From NCBI GenBank assembly GCA_032718865.1, contig JALUTQ010000041.1, forward strand, positions 620,001 to 684,000: a DNA stretch of 64,000 nt, in the 5' to 3' direction. Every line of letters begins with the position of its first letter. Position 1 is the stretch's first letter. Positions 1-11,180 of the stretch are shown piece by piece. The notes below the pieces were generated by a model. That model saw only the letters and a list, made by a program, of their open reading frames with translations, was not told the DNA's origin and made no database searches. This stretch comes from Tilletia caries. Lineage: Eukaryota > Basidiomycota > Exobasidiomycetes > Tilletiales > Tilletiaceae. The position numbers and the translations under genes were made by a program.

Positions 1-40
1 CTGATTGTTTGAGTTGTTTCCATTCCCTCTCCTGTTGCAG

Positions 41-291
41 GTTTGTCTCTGTCATCATTTCCGCAAGGTCAAGGGCAGAAACGGCGTACGTTCTCAAGCC
101 ATGAGGCATAAAACAACGCTCGGATGCAGCCCACCGTTTACTGACGATGAGACTACACAATCCTTTTGCAGAAATGCCGCCAAGGATGTGTGGCGGATGG
201 TGAACATCGGAAGTTTTGCGAAAGGATTTGTCTTAAAAAAGACACATGCGACAGGCCCCCACCATCCTGCTATAAACGGACATCGATTTGA
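41..291 (+). CDS. Small secreted cysteine-rich protein, 3' end only
   Basis: The last two exons of a gene that starts before the window: 41-85 and 172-291, joined by an 86-nt GT-AG intron, ending at TGA 289-291. It is a near-twin of the gene at 60812-62705, and exons, intron and splice sites all align. Visible cysteines are a C-x-C pair (VCLC) followed by C-x3-C-x8-C-x3-C-x4-C. In the twin the upstream exons supply a signal peptide, so this copy is presumably secreted too. The C-terminal tail differs completely after the ERIC motif: here it is lysine- and proline-rich with one extra cysteine. The intron is short and marks the empty site for the element in the twin. No known family recognised; a small secreted effector-like protein is an inference. 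Confidence 0.7.
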
Positions 292-1844
292 GGTTGCAGG
301 ATGTTGGCCATCAAGAATGCCGACTCTCCGGAACGAACCATTCCTTGGTCCCAGCACTCCCGGCATATGCGACAGCCGCCTTTTTCCCTACAACGTTCTC
401 GGGCTTGCGTCCCCTCCTCCCCCTTCGCTTGACCTCCTTCTTCAGTCGATGCGTTACGTTGCGCCGTTCCAAAGCCTTCCGAGATTCCGCCTTGGCGCTA
501 ATCACAACGCAAAGCATGTCTCCATCCATATTATTTCTACGCCCAGTACACAGTCCACACATTGCGCTCCTCATGCTCGTCTTGCGCTGATTCTACATTT
601 CCTCCGGAGTCAGATGCGAGAACAGAAGCAGCGGGTCCAGAGTCAGATCGACCGTATGACGGGCCCAAGGTCTTTTTGGACTAAGTTTGCGGCCTGCTTC
701 AAGTCGCGATATTGACTGATCCTATCGTTGCACTTGGATTGGCGGAGTCTTTACACTATACCTGCGACCATCAGGCGCGAATAACCAATTTGAAAAGACA
801 TCCACACAATTCCATACTTGCCAGCTGGTCTGGATCATTGTCGCTGTTACCAGGAAAAGACGTTGCTTACGGTCCAAAAAGATGCTTGAGGGTAGGAAGC
901 AAGGGAAATAAAGGAATTACATCCTACAGTAGCAGAACACGCAACAGATGTGGGCCAGAGGTCGAGGGGTACGGACGAAGGTAGGGGAGAACTCAGGAAA
1001 GTACAGGCAAATGTTACCACGATGGCCTTGAAACGTCGGCTCAAAGAAAGCGAGGAAGATCTCGAGAATGTAGAGGAGGGGAATCAGGTTAATGGAACGA
1101 GCCTACAGTGATCAGGCTAAGCAGGATAGCAGCGAAGGGAAAATGCCCGGAAGAGAGCGTGGAACGTTTCTTTGTTGAGACCGAGATCTTCAACAGCGCA
1201 AACGATCCATTCATACACATACGGCGACACGCAAATCTCAAAAAGGAGCCCCCTTCGATTCCAACATTTCCGTGAGCGTCGAATTGTCAAATTCGACGTC
1301 TTCGTTGCCATCTAAGTCTTTCGAGTTTCGAGGATATGCATCGCATCAAAGCATTCCGACCCTTCTCGCAGAAACAACCGGATTCGCCCTAATCCGCCAT
1401 GGGAGTTTGACTTGTGAGCCCTCCTCACATCCTACAGCCCTCGAATATCTCTACAGTTATCATGACAAAGCTGCGTTGGCTGATCGTTTTTCCAGAAGAA
1501 GGGGGTGGCATTGATCTGAAACGACTCAGAACCGGGGCGTTGATATGGAGCAACGTAGATCCGGGACGTTGATACCATATTTGGCGCAACGTAGAGTGGC
1601 CCTCATGTTGCGGCTTCGCTCTAGCCGCTCTAGACACATTCAGAACGGTTGGCGGGTAAGCTTGAGGCTCTGAAGTCGCTTGGTCGAGTGAAAGTGAAGG
1701 GTATAAGTACACACAGAGCGGTGCGACCTTTCTTCCCAGCATTGCCCTCAGTTGATCTCAGACACACTTCAGAATCTCGTCCACATCTCATCGTGCTGCA
1801 CATCACCTGCTATCCACACACTCCACATACCATCTTAGCAGACA
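292..1844. other. Intergenic, no confident gene
   Basis: Open frames here lack protein-like composition or splice support. The stretch at about 650-1060 is a diverged match to the region downstream of the next gene (about 2410-2740), sharing blocks such as TTTCAAGT/CTTCAAGT and CGCCTTGAACGTCG/GGCCTTGAAACGTCG. It may be the remnant 3' flank of a lost paralogue. Confidence 0.4.
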
Positions 1845-2396
1845 ATGATTTACCTTCGCCTCCTCCTCCTCCTCCTCTTCCTTCCCCTCCTCATTCTTGT
1901 CACCGCAGTTGTCGACGGTGCACCTCTGTCGAAATTATCCTGCCCTTCCTGCCCGGCCTTACCCCAGCGGTCGAATGTGAGTGCACCGACGGATTTGCCC
2001 GACATTTGAGGGTCTTCAATGGAATGCTTACATGCACTTTTGATATCTTCAGCTGGCAGCTCGTGCAGGCATCCGCATTGGAGAAGATCTCGAATCTCTG
2101 GAGAACTTATACCGTGAGTCCCACATGTCCAGGAAGGAATACGTGCGTCTAATGTGTACATCTGACACTGCAGTGCTATGCCTCCTCTGTCGTGTGCGCG
2201 GAGAGCAGACACTCATGCCCAAGAGCTGAACGCTTTCCGTACCGCATTACGTGTAGCGACAAGTGATCGAACGCGAATACCGACAGATGCCGAAAGGGAA
2301 CACGTCCGGTGGCTGATGCAGGAAGCGGCTCTTGTCCGCGCTCGATTGAGAGAGATCACGAGACGGATCAACACTCGATATCCTCCGTCGCCTTGA
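1845..2396 (+). CDS. Small secreted protein with CPSCP motif (127 aa)
   Basis: Three exons, 1845-1976, 2053-2113 and 2206-2396, which join in frame (132+61+191 nt). The start MIYLRLLLLLLFLPLLILV is a strong signal peptide, followed closely by CPSCP. The C-terminal half is arginine-rich and helical. It is paralogous to 28979-29617: same three-exon layout, same intron phases (0, 1), same CPSC motif after the signal peptide, and a related C-terminal pattern. The third-exon acceptor is chosen at 2204-2205 because the nearer AG at 2172-2173 would put a stop in frame. No family recognised; probably secreted. Confidence 0.6.
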
Positions 2397-2899
2397 TCGC
2401 GAGCAAAGCTCAGCGACGTTTCGGGCCAAGGTTGCGGCGACCTTTCAAGTGGAGACATGACTGATCTCGTCGCCCGTAATGACGGAGTATGCCCACGATC
2501 ACTGTGAAGTAGACACCCGCATATTTCCATATTCGCCAGCCGGTCTCGATACTCGATCGCTATCGTTGTTGCTGCTTGCGCTCACAGAGACATCCGAACG
2601 TACTAGGGAGCGAGGAAAGAAGCAGCAGATATGAGGAGCCAAATGATTGATTGCAGGGTCATGAGGGACCGGGTGCCAGTAAAGGAGGGACGAAACAAGA
2701 GTTGCTAGAATCGCCTTGAACGTCGAAAGAGGGAGGACAAATACGAGAGTCAAGCAAAAGAATCATAATGATGAAAAAAGCTCATAGCAGTCGCGGAGAG
2801 TAGGAGAGCAGCGAAGAGAGGGAAACCGGCGGAAGGGTTCGCGCGAACATAGCATTTGGCGGCATAGTGGGAGGAATGAGGATAGAGGTGCAGTGACGT
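2397..2899. other. Intergenic, shared 3' flank
   Basis: No gene seen. It lies between two convergent genes and carries the block resembling 650-1060. Confidence 0.4.
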
Positions 2900-5800
2900 T
2901 CATTCAGCATCCGACGTCGGCGGAGTGATGTGTGCGTACTTGGGATTTGACTTCGTGGAAGGTACTGGCGGTAGGAACCGTTCCGTGCTCAACTTGGTGC
3001 CGATGCCGAGCCCAATCGCTTCCGACGGTGGCGAGAGAGCAGCCCCAGTGGCTAGCTGACCCTTCTGAGCTGCCATAGAATTGGCATCCTGGCCATCCCC
3101 ACTGAGGGCCTCCATTGCATGAAGCCAGTCGAGTTGGAGCGCGATGGATTGTGGGTATTGAGTCTCGTTTGCGTTTCTCTGGTCTTGAGGCGGGGTTGGC
3201 AACTGATCTTGGGTCGGAAGAGGCTTTGACGCATCCTGAGGTATGGATGCGTTAGAGCTGATTGTATCAGCGCGAGTCACAACGCTGGTCTGAGTCGGCA
3301 ACATCAGGCGATCGGCTGTTGGACCCGTTGACGGCAAGCTGGGAAGGGGCGGTAACGATAGTTTGGCGGCGCTGGTGGACCTTCTTGGAATCAGCGACTG
3401 CTTCACAAGCTTTGTGAATGGGTTGGACCGCCGCGAAGACGTCGCACTTTTCGATGCCGACGTCGCATCTTGAGTCTCCTTCTGAAACTCAGCAAGGGTC
3501 GTCGTTTCGATATCTTGCGGCGCTTCCTCCTGTTCAGCAACGGACACCTCGGCAGTTGTTACCGCTGGTTCGCTCTGGTTCGCCGATATTGGATTCGCCC
3601 CGGACTCAGCAAGCGGCGAGGATGAGAGAGCAGGCGAAGGAGGCGCTGGACTTTGAGGGATGGAAATCCGTACTTCGTGGGATCCCCCCGTCTTGCTCGA
3701 TGACTGTGACATCGGGGTGGACGCCAGAGAGAGAATCGAGCTTGCCAGAGGCGGGCGATTGCGCAGCGAGTTCTGACTCCTTGTTGAGACACGGGTTGAA
3801 ACCAAGCCCTTTCGCTGAGGAGGGTCGACATGCAGCAAGGCAGGTCCCGAAAAGGGCACCATGTCGGAACGCTTCATTGGAAGTGTATTTGCCGATGCGT
3901 CCGAACTGGTCGCCGTGCTACTTCTGCTGCCTGTGGACGACTTCCTTTCGAGCTGAATGCCCGGCGCCAAGGTCGTGGAGCACTTGACAGTCGATGCCAA
4001 CCCCGTATCACTCAGTTCGGGTGATTCCACCTGTGACTGCCTAGCAGCTGAAAGTACAGAAAAGTCAGACAAGTAGATCTCTTGAGCTTTGGTATAAGCT
4101 GTCAAAGTCTCACCTTCTTCACCTGCTAATCCATGGTGATTGGCGACGGCCGACGAGAACGTAGAAGTACTTGGCGCCCGATTGACTGAGCGTGCTTCTG
4201 CACTCAAGCCAGGCACTTGTTCGGAAGGAAGTTTGTAGTTGGAATGGGCCCTGACTTCATCCTTCGTGTCCTTCGTTTCCTTCGTGTCCTCCGCGTCCTC
4301 ACTCTCTGCCCTCGATTGCTGCATCGAATCGATCGAATAATCAATCGAATCAGAGGCCTGTGTCGGAAGATCCATGTACCGAGCAAGTACGGTCGAGCTG
4401 GCTTTAGCCGAGACCATCTGGTTCATTGTGTGATACTGCCTCGCTGAAGGCCGTTGAGCGGGACTGTCCTCGTCCTCGTCAGAGCTTGAAGCCTCGAAAG
4501 CGATGGTCTCGAGCCAGCCTGGCGGACGGGATGCGTTCGACCCCGATGAGCGCTCGTGGGTTCTGATTTCGACCGCCTCCCCAAGGTCTCCCTTGGACGC
4601 ATTCGACGAGATGAGAACGGGCTGACCGATCATACTCGGTGTGATCAGGCGCGCCCCGGCCGAGTCGGTCGAGGCATTTCCGATACCATGCAGTCGCATA
4701 CCGCCGTTCTTGTTGTTCAGCGTAGCAGAAACCCGCTTGGTAGCCGCCTGAATCGAACTCATACTGAGCTTGCTGCTCACCGACGTCGAACGCTGACGGT
4801 TGGCCATCGGGGACGAGCGATTATCGGCCGTCGCGCTTCTTTGTCTCGATGTTGGTAATACTTCGAAGGCCCGAGAATTGCGAGGACTGTTGATTGAGGT
4901 CGAACTGAACCGATACTGGGAACCATCGCCTGCTTCTTTGGGCGTTTGTGGCAGCAGAGGGGTACCTCCACTCTCACCGATAGAAGCGTTGCTGGAGGGG
5001 TAAGCCGATGTTCTCCGGCCAAAAAGCTTGTAAGTTGGCCGGTGCGGGCTTTTTGGCGGCATAGCAGGCAGCGCTTGAGTGGTACTGGCAGGAGAGGACC
5101 GCAGCTTTGCCTTAATGCCAGCAGCCATGGTCGAGATTCCGGATGAGCTGCTGAATCCGCGCTGACGGCGATTGCCGGAGCCTTCTGGCATGAGTGAGTT
5201 GAGAGTAGCTGCATCGATACCCTCGGCAGGTGCACTTGCGAGGTAGTCGAGGTTTTCGGAGACGCTCAACGGCCGGTGCAGTGACGTGTATACGCTGTCG
5301 GTGGTGTCAACCTCTTCATGCTCTCGCTTCGATCGCATTGAGTCCCACTCTGCACCCCTATCTGCCTCCTCCGATCCGTAGTCGGCATTGTCTCGATTCG
5401 CCTCGTGAGCAATGTGCTGGGAAGAGTCTTGCTTCTCGATAGCCATCTCCGCGTCATTCTGCCTCAAGTGGGCGTTCTCGTCGATCGGTGCGAAAAGAAG
5501 ACCATGTACACTATGGGTGGAGACCTGTCCGGTCGATAAACGCCTCGACTTCCTCTCGCGTGGGGAACTGGGTGCCATTGGGGTCGCTGCGCCTTCCGAA
5601 TCTTCGTCTGCAGCAGCGTCCGATCCCTGGAATGATCGTCGACGTTTGTCTACTGGCTGTGTCTGCAATTGAGCGTCGTGCTTGGCCGACAAGACGGCGT
5701 ACTTGGTCATCCACATATCGGCGTTGTGCCGTGCTACATCGAGTTCCTTCTCGAGCTGGACGATCCGATATTGTAAGGTCCGGCAATCTGTGACGTCGAA

Positions 5801-7012
5801 GATGGGGTGGCCCCCGATAAAACTGGTTTTGACGAGTTGCTGAATGGGAGAGGAACCAGATGTTTTCTCCATGGAAGCGTCCACCTGGTCTCCTCGTCTT
5901 TCCGGTTCGTCGGGCATATCCACTGGCACGGTTTCTTCTGAAGTGGAGGCCACGATCGTTGGGGTTTGCGATTTTGGCCTTGAGGTACGACCATCGTGGT
6001 CATATGAAGATCCATGCATGTTGAGGGCAAGGTTTTCGGCGTTCGGAGGCCAGAGATAATCGGATGGAGCGGTTGGATGCCTGAAGTGGCTAAAGGTTGA
6101 AAGAGGACGTGGCGTCGTCGGTTCTTGCTGCTGGGATGGTCTGCGCGCAGACTTCGTCGGCCGGGCGCTTAAGTTTGGTGCTATTGGAAGATGGGGTTTT
6201 GTCGCTTTCGGGTGGCGAGAAGGTTCGCTTGCAACCTTTTCTGACTCGGTGATAAAGGGATCGTCGATGTCAGCTGTTCTGGGAAGAGGTGTGTGCGTTG
6301 TTGAAAGGTCGACAAGCCAAGTTGCGCCGTTCGATGGAGTTGCTGCGGGTGTGTAAAAAGCGAATGGTTCTGCGTCTGGCGATCTGGGCTCCTGATCTTC
6401 TACCGAGTTGACGGTACTGTGAAGGTCGTCCGGAAGGGTTGAGGTTAGGGGGCCAACTGATGGGTCGCAGGCTTGAGTAGAGGAAGTTTTTGTTCGTACA
6501 AGGGCGAACCCGTCCGGCAGAAGCGCGCCCGTTTGGGATTGATCGTAGATATACTCTGGGCCCTCTTCCGACGACAGGACTTTAGCAGCGCTTCCGTTTC
6601 CGCTGCGAGCACGAACTTTGCGAACGGCGTTGTCGACTGATGCCTTGCGCTCGGCGACAAATTGCTTGAGGCTGTTTTCAGCCTTGGCGGCAGGAAAGCC
6701 CAACCAAGAATTCCGATGGCTAGCCCGCTGGTCTGAGCCCAAAGCTGAGCTGGTACCACTTTGGATAGGTAGGACACTGGGTGTCCTCGAGTGAAATGCC
6801 TTGAGGCCGCTTTGCTCGTTCTGGTCCAGGAGCGTGGTTGCTGAGAAACGGCGCGGGGAGGGCAGCTTATTCTGGGTTGCCAGCACTGCACTGGGTCGCC
6901 TCCGCTGCCGCTGTATCCACTCGACGGCGGAGAACGAGGGTGTAGGCTCACTGCCGACTCGCTCAGGTGCTGTCTGCGGGCGGCGAATTCGATCCAAGTT
7001 GATGGAAGGCAT
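2900..7012 (-). CDS. Large serine-rich protein with central coiled coil (1370 aa)
   Basis: One uninterrupted reading frame on the minus strand, starting MPSINLDRIRRPQTAPERVG. The composition is Ser/Thr/Pro/Ala-rich and mostly disordered, with many RRxS/RxxS-type sites. The only ordered-looking part is a short coiled coil at about residues 410-450 (QYRIVQLEKELDVARHNADM). No membrane span or enzyme motif is visible. Such proteins are often scaffold or regulatory proteins of the cell cortex or signalling, but nothing here proves that. The reading frame is certain; the function is unknown. An intron near either end cannot be excluded. Confidence 0.8.
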   Translation of the reverse strand: MPSINLDRIRRPQTAPERVGSEPTPSFSAVEWIQRQRRRPSAVLATQNKLPSPRRFSATTLLDQNEQSGLKAFHSRTPSVLPIQSGTSSALGSDQRASHRNSWLGFPAAKAENSLKQFVAERKASVDNAVRKVRARSGNGSAAKVLSSEEGPEYIYDQSQTGALLPDGFALVRTKTSSTQACDPSVGPLTSTLPDDLHSTVNSVEDQEPRSPDAEPFAFYTPAATPSNGATWLVDLSTTHTPLPRTADIDDPFITESEKVASEPSRHPKATKPHLPIAPNLSARPTKSARRPSQQQEPTTPRPLSTFSHFRHPTAPSDYLWPPNAENLALNMHGSSYDHDGRTSRPKSQTPTIVASTSEETVPVDMPDEPERRGDQVDASMEKTSGSSPIQQLVKTSFIGGHPIFDVTDCRTLQYRIVQLEKELDVARHNADMWMTKYAVLSAKHDAQLQTQPVDKRRRSFQGSDAAADEDSEGAATPMAPSSPRERKSRRLSTGQVSTHSVHGLLFAPIDENAHLRQNDAEMAIEKQDSSQHIAHEANRDNADYGSEEADRGAEWDSMRSKREHEEVDTTDSVYTSLHRPLSVSENLDYLASAPAEGIDAATLNSLMPEGSGNRRQRGFSSSSGISTMAAGIKAKLRSSPASTTQALPAMPPKSPHRPTYKLFGRRTSAYPSSNASIGESGGTPLLPQTPKEAGDGSQYRFSSTSINSPRNSRAFEVLPTSRQRSATADNRSSPMANRQRSTSVSSKLSMSSIQAATKRVSATLNNKNGGMRLHGIGNASTDSAGARLITPSMIGQPVLISSNASKGDLGEAVEIRTHERSSGSNASRPPGWLETIAFEASSSDEDEDSPAQRPSARQYHTMNQMVSAKASSTVLARYMDLPTQASDSIDYSIDSMQQSRAESEDAEDTKETKDTKDEVRAHSNYKLPSEQVPGLSAEARSVNRAPSTSTFSSAVANHHGLAGEEGETLTAYTKAQEIYLSDFSVLSAARQSQVESPELSDTGLASTVKCSTTLAPGIQLERKSSTGSRSSTATSSDASANTLPMKRSDMVPFSGPALLHVDPPQRKGLVSTRVSTRSQNSLRNRPPLASSILSLASTPMSQSSSKTGGSHEVRISIPQSPAPPSPALSSSPLAESGANPISANQSEPAVTTAEVSVAEQEEAPQDIETTTLAEFQKETQDATSASKSATSSRRSNPFTKLVKQSLIPRRSTSAAKLSLPPLPSLPSTGPTADRLMLPTQTSVVTRADTISSNASIPQDASKPLPTQDQLPTPPQDQRNANETQYPQSIALQLDWLHAMEALSGDGQDANSMAAQKGQLATGAALSPPSEAIGLGIGTKLSTERFLPPVPSTKSNPKYAHITPPTSDAE

Positions 7013-8005
7013 GTCTGAGCCACGCCGAAGAATGTACCGGTCCGAAGACGGAGTTGGGGGAAGCCGTGGGTCGGCTACTGATCCGCTTGACTGGGAAGGG
7101 AAAGGAGTTTGAGCGAATAGCAGAGAGCACGAGAGAGCTGGAAGCGTGAAGTGAAGATCAGGCCCTTCCAGAACTTAACGTTGGGAAGAGGGGTCGGACG
7201 ACGTATATACTACAAGCAGGCATCTGGGACCCACAGCTGGATGAGCGCAGTGGGGAAATCAGATGCCTCCTCCCACCGCGACAGCTGTGTGCCCGTCAAC
7301 ATGCCAGGCTTTTGTGCGGCATTCTTCCATGTTGTCAACCCTGCTGCGTTTGTGCTGGAGCGACTTTGACTGCGTTTTCCCTTTGCGTCTTGCTCGCTCC
7401 CTCTCGCAGAACGCAGCACGCCAATGCGTCCGTCTTGGTCGTGCATGTGCTGTCGTCCTGTACGTGCGTGTCGACAATCGCGACCGCGATAAGACGGGGA
7501 TGGAACTTGGAAGGCAAGAATGTTCGATCCCTCGTCCATGCAACAGTTGCCATATGCCTTCACCTGTGCCGTCTGATTGTGTGCCCGCCAGAGAAGATCG
7601 GCGCGGAAGGCAGATAGAACCAATTCTGGGACAGACAGAAGCAGCGAGACAGTCTCTGCTCTCCGCAGCCGATGTTTGCTGCCTTCTTTCCGCGACGACG
7701 GTTGGGAACAGTTGCAGCGGAGTGTGCGGACAGCGAAAGGGTTTCCCAATATTCCCAACCCGATGCGGTAACGGTTTGAAACATCTGGTTCACGTGGACT
7801 CCACCGATCCATGATAACCGCTAACGGTCGATGTAAACAGAGATCTTTTGATGCGAGTCGCTTTGCTGCTGCTGGATGTGATGGGCGTGAAATGACGGGA
7901 AGGACAAGGCGGAAAGAAAGGACGGCAGCGATGCGAGTGCGAAGAAAAAGGTGTAGCAATGGTGTATATAGTATATACTAACTACGGCCAAATTTCATGT
8001 GTTTT
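7013..8005. other. Intergenic, probable promoter of the 1370-aa gene
   Basis: About 1 kb with overlapping short frames on both strands but none with recognisable protein character or splice structure. It separates the minus-strand gene on the left from the tRNA. Confidence 0.4.
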
Positions 8006-8084
8006 GGGGCTGTAGCGCAGGGGTAGCGCGCTTCCTTCGCATCAAGATAGGAAGAGGCCGTGAGTTCGAATCTTACCTGCTCCA
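8006..8084 (+). tRNA. tRNA-Ala (anticodon CGC) with a 7-nt intron
   Basis: Cloverleaf folds by eye: acceptor GGGGCTG with 3' CTGCTCC plus discriminator A (one T-T mismatch), D stem GCGC/GCGC, anticodon stem CTTCC/GGAAG, and T arm GTGAG-TTCGAAT-CTTAC. The acceptor has the G3-U70 wobble pair that identifies tRNA-Ala. The anticodon loop is 14 nt instead of 7, which fits a 7-nt intron one base 3' of anticodon CGC, the normal site for nuclear tRNA introns. No CCA is encoded. Confidence 0.9.
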
Positions 8085-8093
8085 TCTTTTTTT
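8085..8093 (+). terminator. RNA polymerase III terminator
   Basis: A run of seven T residues directly after the tRNA 3' end. Confidence 0.75.
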
Positions 8094-8710
8094 GTAGCTG
8101 CAGCTAGTTTTTTTAGTCTAGTTTTTTTTTTGCCCGCGCTCCTTGGCTTGACACTGGACGTCCGTCCTCCAGCACGGTTTACATACATATGCCCAGGCAA
8201 GTGCACTGGCGACGTGAAGTACCCTTCCTTCCTCCCTTCCCAGACAAGTGCAAGGTACACGGTTCACACATCGCTTCACACGTTCCAGAAATCTCCCATA
8301 GTCGCTTCGTCTGCTTTCCCAGGACATCCATATTGATGAAGACCGATAGGATGGGAGGATAGCCAACACGTATGGGGAGAAAAGAGAAAGGACCTTGGAT
8401 AAAGAGTATGTCATGGAAGCGCCGCAAGCCGTGCTGGGCCGGACCGCCATTAAGGGAAGAACGAAAGTCGGGCGTGGCTTGCTCCTTTCTTTTTTGATTT
8501 ATTCGTCGACGCTGTATGCCGACTGGTGGATCGCGACGGAGCGGCCACTGGGGTCGGATGCGCAGCCCCAGTCACCACGCGGGATCCAGCGACTGTGAAA
8601 TCATGTCAAAGAAGCGAGAAAGTTAGAAATCATTCAGCAAATGGAAGCCAGCAGACATGTCGCGTTCCTGGAGAAGCAAAAAGGGCCAGCAAAAAGAGAA
8701 AAGACGAAAC
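8094..8710. other. Intergenic, no gene seen
   Basis: T-rich tRNA trailer, then the 3' flank of the asparagine synthetase gene. The short frames show no protein-like features. Confidence 0.4.
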
Positions 8711-10579
8711 TCACACTGCAGTCCGGGCGGCCGTTTCGCTGGGGAAGTAACTCTCAAAGATCTCGCGAATCCAGTAGGCCTCCTTCGTGTCGGGCGTATC
8801 GACAGGATACCGCTCCTTCCTCGCAGCAAACTTCTCATCGCTCACCGCAGCCGCAGAGTGGTCCTTGATGCCATCGATCCAGCTGTACCCAACTCCGTCG
8901 GAGAACTGCTCCTTCTGACGCCAGAGGATGCTGGGGGGCAAGTACGGCTTCGGCGTCGGGTCCGAACTCGGCGCGGCCGGTGGAGGAGTGATGTCGAATG
9001 CCTTGCGGAGGATGTACTTCTCCATCTTGGGTCGGCCGTCCTCGTCCTGCTCCTGCTGGCCGCCCTTGGCAAAGAGCTTCTGCTTGGGGTCAACGTTCAT
9101 GGCCACCTCGAGGAAGGCCTTGTCGAGGAAGGGAACGCGGGCTTCGAGGCCCCAGGCCATGGTGCTCTTGTTCGCGCGCAGACAGTCGGCAGTGTGCAGG
9201 TTCTTGACACGCTTGACGGTTTCGTCGTGGAAGGAGACCGGGTCCGGGGCTGCGTGGAAGTAGAGGTATCCGCCGAGGATCTCGTCTGAGCCTTCGCCGG
9301 AGAGCACCATCTTGACGCCCATGGCCTTGATCTTGCGGCTGAGGAGGTACATGGGTGTGGAGGCGCGCACGGTTGTGACGTCGTAGGTCTCCAGGTGGTA
9401 GATGACATCCTGAATCGCGTCGAGACCTTCTTGAACAGTGAAGGTGTACTCGTGATGCACGGTGCCGAGGTATTCGGCCGCACGACGCGCCGCGATGAGG
9501 TCGGGAGAGCCTGGCAGACCGATGGAGAAGGAGTGCAGACGGGGCCAGGATGCGAGTTCAGCGACCTGCTCGTCAGTGGGGTTGTCAAAGCTGTCCAAGC
9601 CAACGCCGGGCTCGTTGTCGCCTGGCGCATGTACGCCTGCGACATGGGTGGGCTTGGTTCCAGATGGCGAGACGGCGCCGCTCTTCTGGCGCTTTGCACG
9701 GAGCGCGTCCAACGCCTTGCTCTGAATCTCCGCCATCCTCTCTGTTTCCCGTGCAGCGATGGCGGCGATGAGAGATGAGTCGAGACCACCGGAGAGCAGG
9801 ACACCGTAAGGGACCTCGGACATGAGACGCTTTCGGACGGCCATCTCGAGAGTCTCGCGCAGCAGCTTGAAGTCAACTGGGTTGGAAGGGGTCGGGTCTG
9901 GCTTGCCTCCTGATTCGGTGACGGCGGCGTCGGTCGAGTCCGTGTTCCACCAGGTGGGTTTGAAGTAGCGGACCGTCTCGTCGCCCTCGGGTCTGGAGGA
10001 GTCCCAAAGGTTTCCGGGCGGGAAGGAGCGCACCTTGTCGCACTCCTCGTGGATAGCCTTGAGCTCGGACGAGAAGTAGACGGCGCCGGGGTACTTGGAG
10101 GACCAGCCCTGGTAGAGGGTGGTGATTCCGATCGGATCTCTGGCCGCGACGATGCGGGAGGGCGAGACGGAAGTGTCGAGCAGGATGAAGGAGAACATAC
10201 CGTCGAGCATGTGTACGAAGTCTGCGCCATGCTCGCGGTAGAGGTGGAGGAGAACTTCACAGTCGCTGTGGGTCTTGAACTCGGCCTTGGTGTCCTTGAG
10301 ACCCTTGCGGAGGGCGCGGTGGTTGTAGATCTCGCCGTTGACAGCGAGGATGACCTTTCCGTCGCTGAAGGTGGAGGTCAGGGGCTGTGCGCCGGTGTCG
10401 ACGCCGACGATGGCGAGGCGCTCGTGGCAGAGGATGGAGCCCTTGGAGCCGCCTTCCTCGGTGACGATGCAGCCGGACCAGTCGGGCCCGCGGTGACGAA
10501 TGCAGCGGGAGAGCTGGAGCATGCGCGGTCGGTACGCTGCTGCGTCCGGGTGGTGGAGACAACCCAAGATGCCGCACAT
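8711..10579 (-). CDS. Asparagine synthetase, glutamine-hydrolysing (622 aa)
   Basis: Makes asparagine from aspartate, glutamine and ATP in the cytosol. The start MCGILGC leaves Cys2 as the class II glutaminase nucleophile. RHRGPD at about residues 28-33 and NGEIYNH in the N-terminal half are glutaminase-site motifs. The synthetase half carries the pyrophosphate loop SGGLDSS at about residue 265 and later SGEGSDE and LEARVPFLD. It is one intact exon of the length expected for fungal Asn synthetases, with a moderately long Lys/Gly/Pro-rich insert after the SGGLDS helix. The leader upstream holds a GGTCGA-type hexamer repeat. The family call is certain; which yeast paralogue (ASN1 or ASN2) it matches is not decided. 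Confidence 0.96.
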   Translation of the reverse strand: MCGILGCLHHPDAAAYRPRMLQLSRCIRHRGPDWSGCIVTEEGGSKGSILCHERLAIVGVDTGAQPLTSTFSDGKVILAVNGEIYNHRALRKGLKDTKAEFKTHSDCEVLLHLYREHGADFVHMLDGMFSFILLDTSVSPSRIVAARDPIGITTLYQGWSSKYPGAVYFSSELKAIHEECDKVRSFPPGNLWDSSRPEGDETVRYFKPTWWNTDSTDAAVTESGGKPDPTPSNPVDFKLLRETLEMAVRKRLMSEVPYGVLLSGGLDSSLIAAIAARETERMAEIQSKALDALRAKRQKSGAVSPSGTKPTHVAGVHAPGDNEPGVGLDSFDNPTDEQVAELASWPRLHSFSIGLPGSPDLIAARRAAEYLGTVHHEYTFTVQEGLDAIQDVIYHLETYDVTTVRASTPMYLLSRKIKAMGVKMVLSGEGSDEILGGYLYFHAAPDPVSFHDETVKRVKNLHTADCLRANKSTMAWGLEARVPFLDKAFLEVAMNVDPKQKLFAKGGQQEQDEDGRPKMEKYILRKAFDITPPPAAPSSDPTPKPYLPPSILWRQKEQFSDGVGYSWIDGIKDHSAAAVSDEKFAARKERYPVDTPDTKEAYWIREIFESYFPSETAARTAV

Positions 10580-11180
10580 TGTCTGTCTGGTTCACTCCTG
10601 ATGTGGTCTGCTTGCCTTTGTTCCGATAGGTCGCGGTCGAGGTCGAGGTCGAGGTCGAGATCGAGGTCGAGAGGTCCTGTTACATAGAGGGATACACAGA
10701 GAGATAGAGAGAGAGAAGAGTCAGCTCTCCCGCACGCAGCACGACTCTGCTCTCGCACTCTCCCGCCAGCCACGCAGCATACACACCTTCGCTGAGATCG
10801 TTGGCGAGCGCGCAGGACGAGATGCAAGTCAGTCAGGCAGTCAGTGGAGCTTCCAACTTCGAGCGCTGGAACTTGGAAGATCGTCGCCTTCTTATCACCG
10901 CTCGCGTGAATCAGTCAGTCCGAGTCATCTATCAAGTCTCTCGGCCGACAGTCCATTTCCCCGACACCCTCGTCCGGGCCGTCCAGGCCCTCCTCACGCC
11001 TCACGCAAGTCAAGTCAAGTCGTTGAGTCGTAAAGTAAAGTCGTTGCTGCAATGTTCCCCTGCTCGACGATGGAAAACAGTGAGTGATGCGATGAATATG
11101 GTATACAATTGGCCTTGATGTTCCCCCTTCCTTGTTGCCCCCCCTCCCTCCCCAACGTTCGCTGGGTACCCCGTAAAGTC
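10580..11180. other. Intergenic: asparagine synthetase promoter and PQ-loop gene 3' flank
   Basis: Contains a purine/pyrimidine hexamer repeat (GGTCGA/GATCGA units, about 10630-10673) just upstream of the asparagine synthetase start. No gene seen in the rest. Confidence 0.45.
10630..10673. repeat. Hexamer microsatellite (GGTCGA)n
   Basis: About seven near-perfect GGTCGA/GATCGA units lying about 50-95 bp upstream of the asparagine synthetase ATG, so probably in its leader. Confidence 0.8.

Noticed and set aside
7210..7959. A 249-residue open frame on the minus strand
   Set aside because: No domain-like sequence, overlaps open frames on both strands of similar quality, and lies in the promoter of the 1370-residue gene.
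9097..10260. 387-residue open frame inside asparagine synthetase
   Set aside because: Same-strand shadow of the true frame, with Ser/Arg/Pro bias typical of GC-rich coding shadow.
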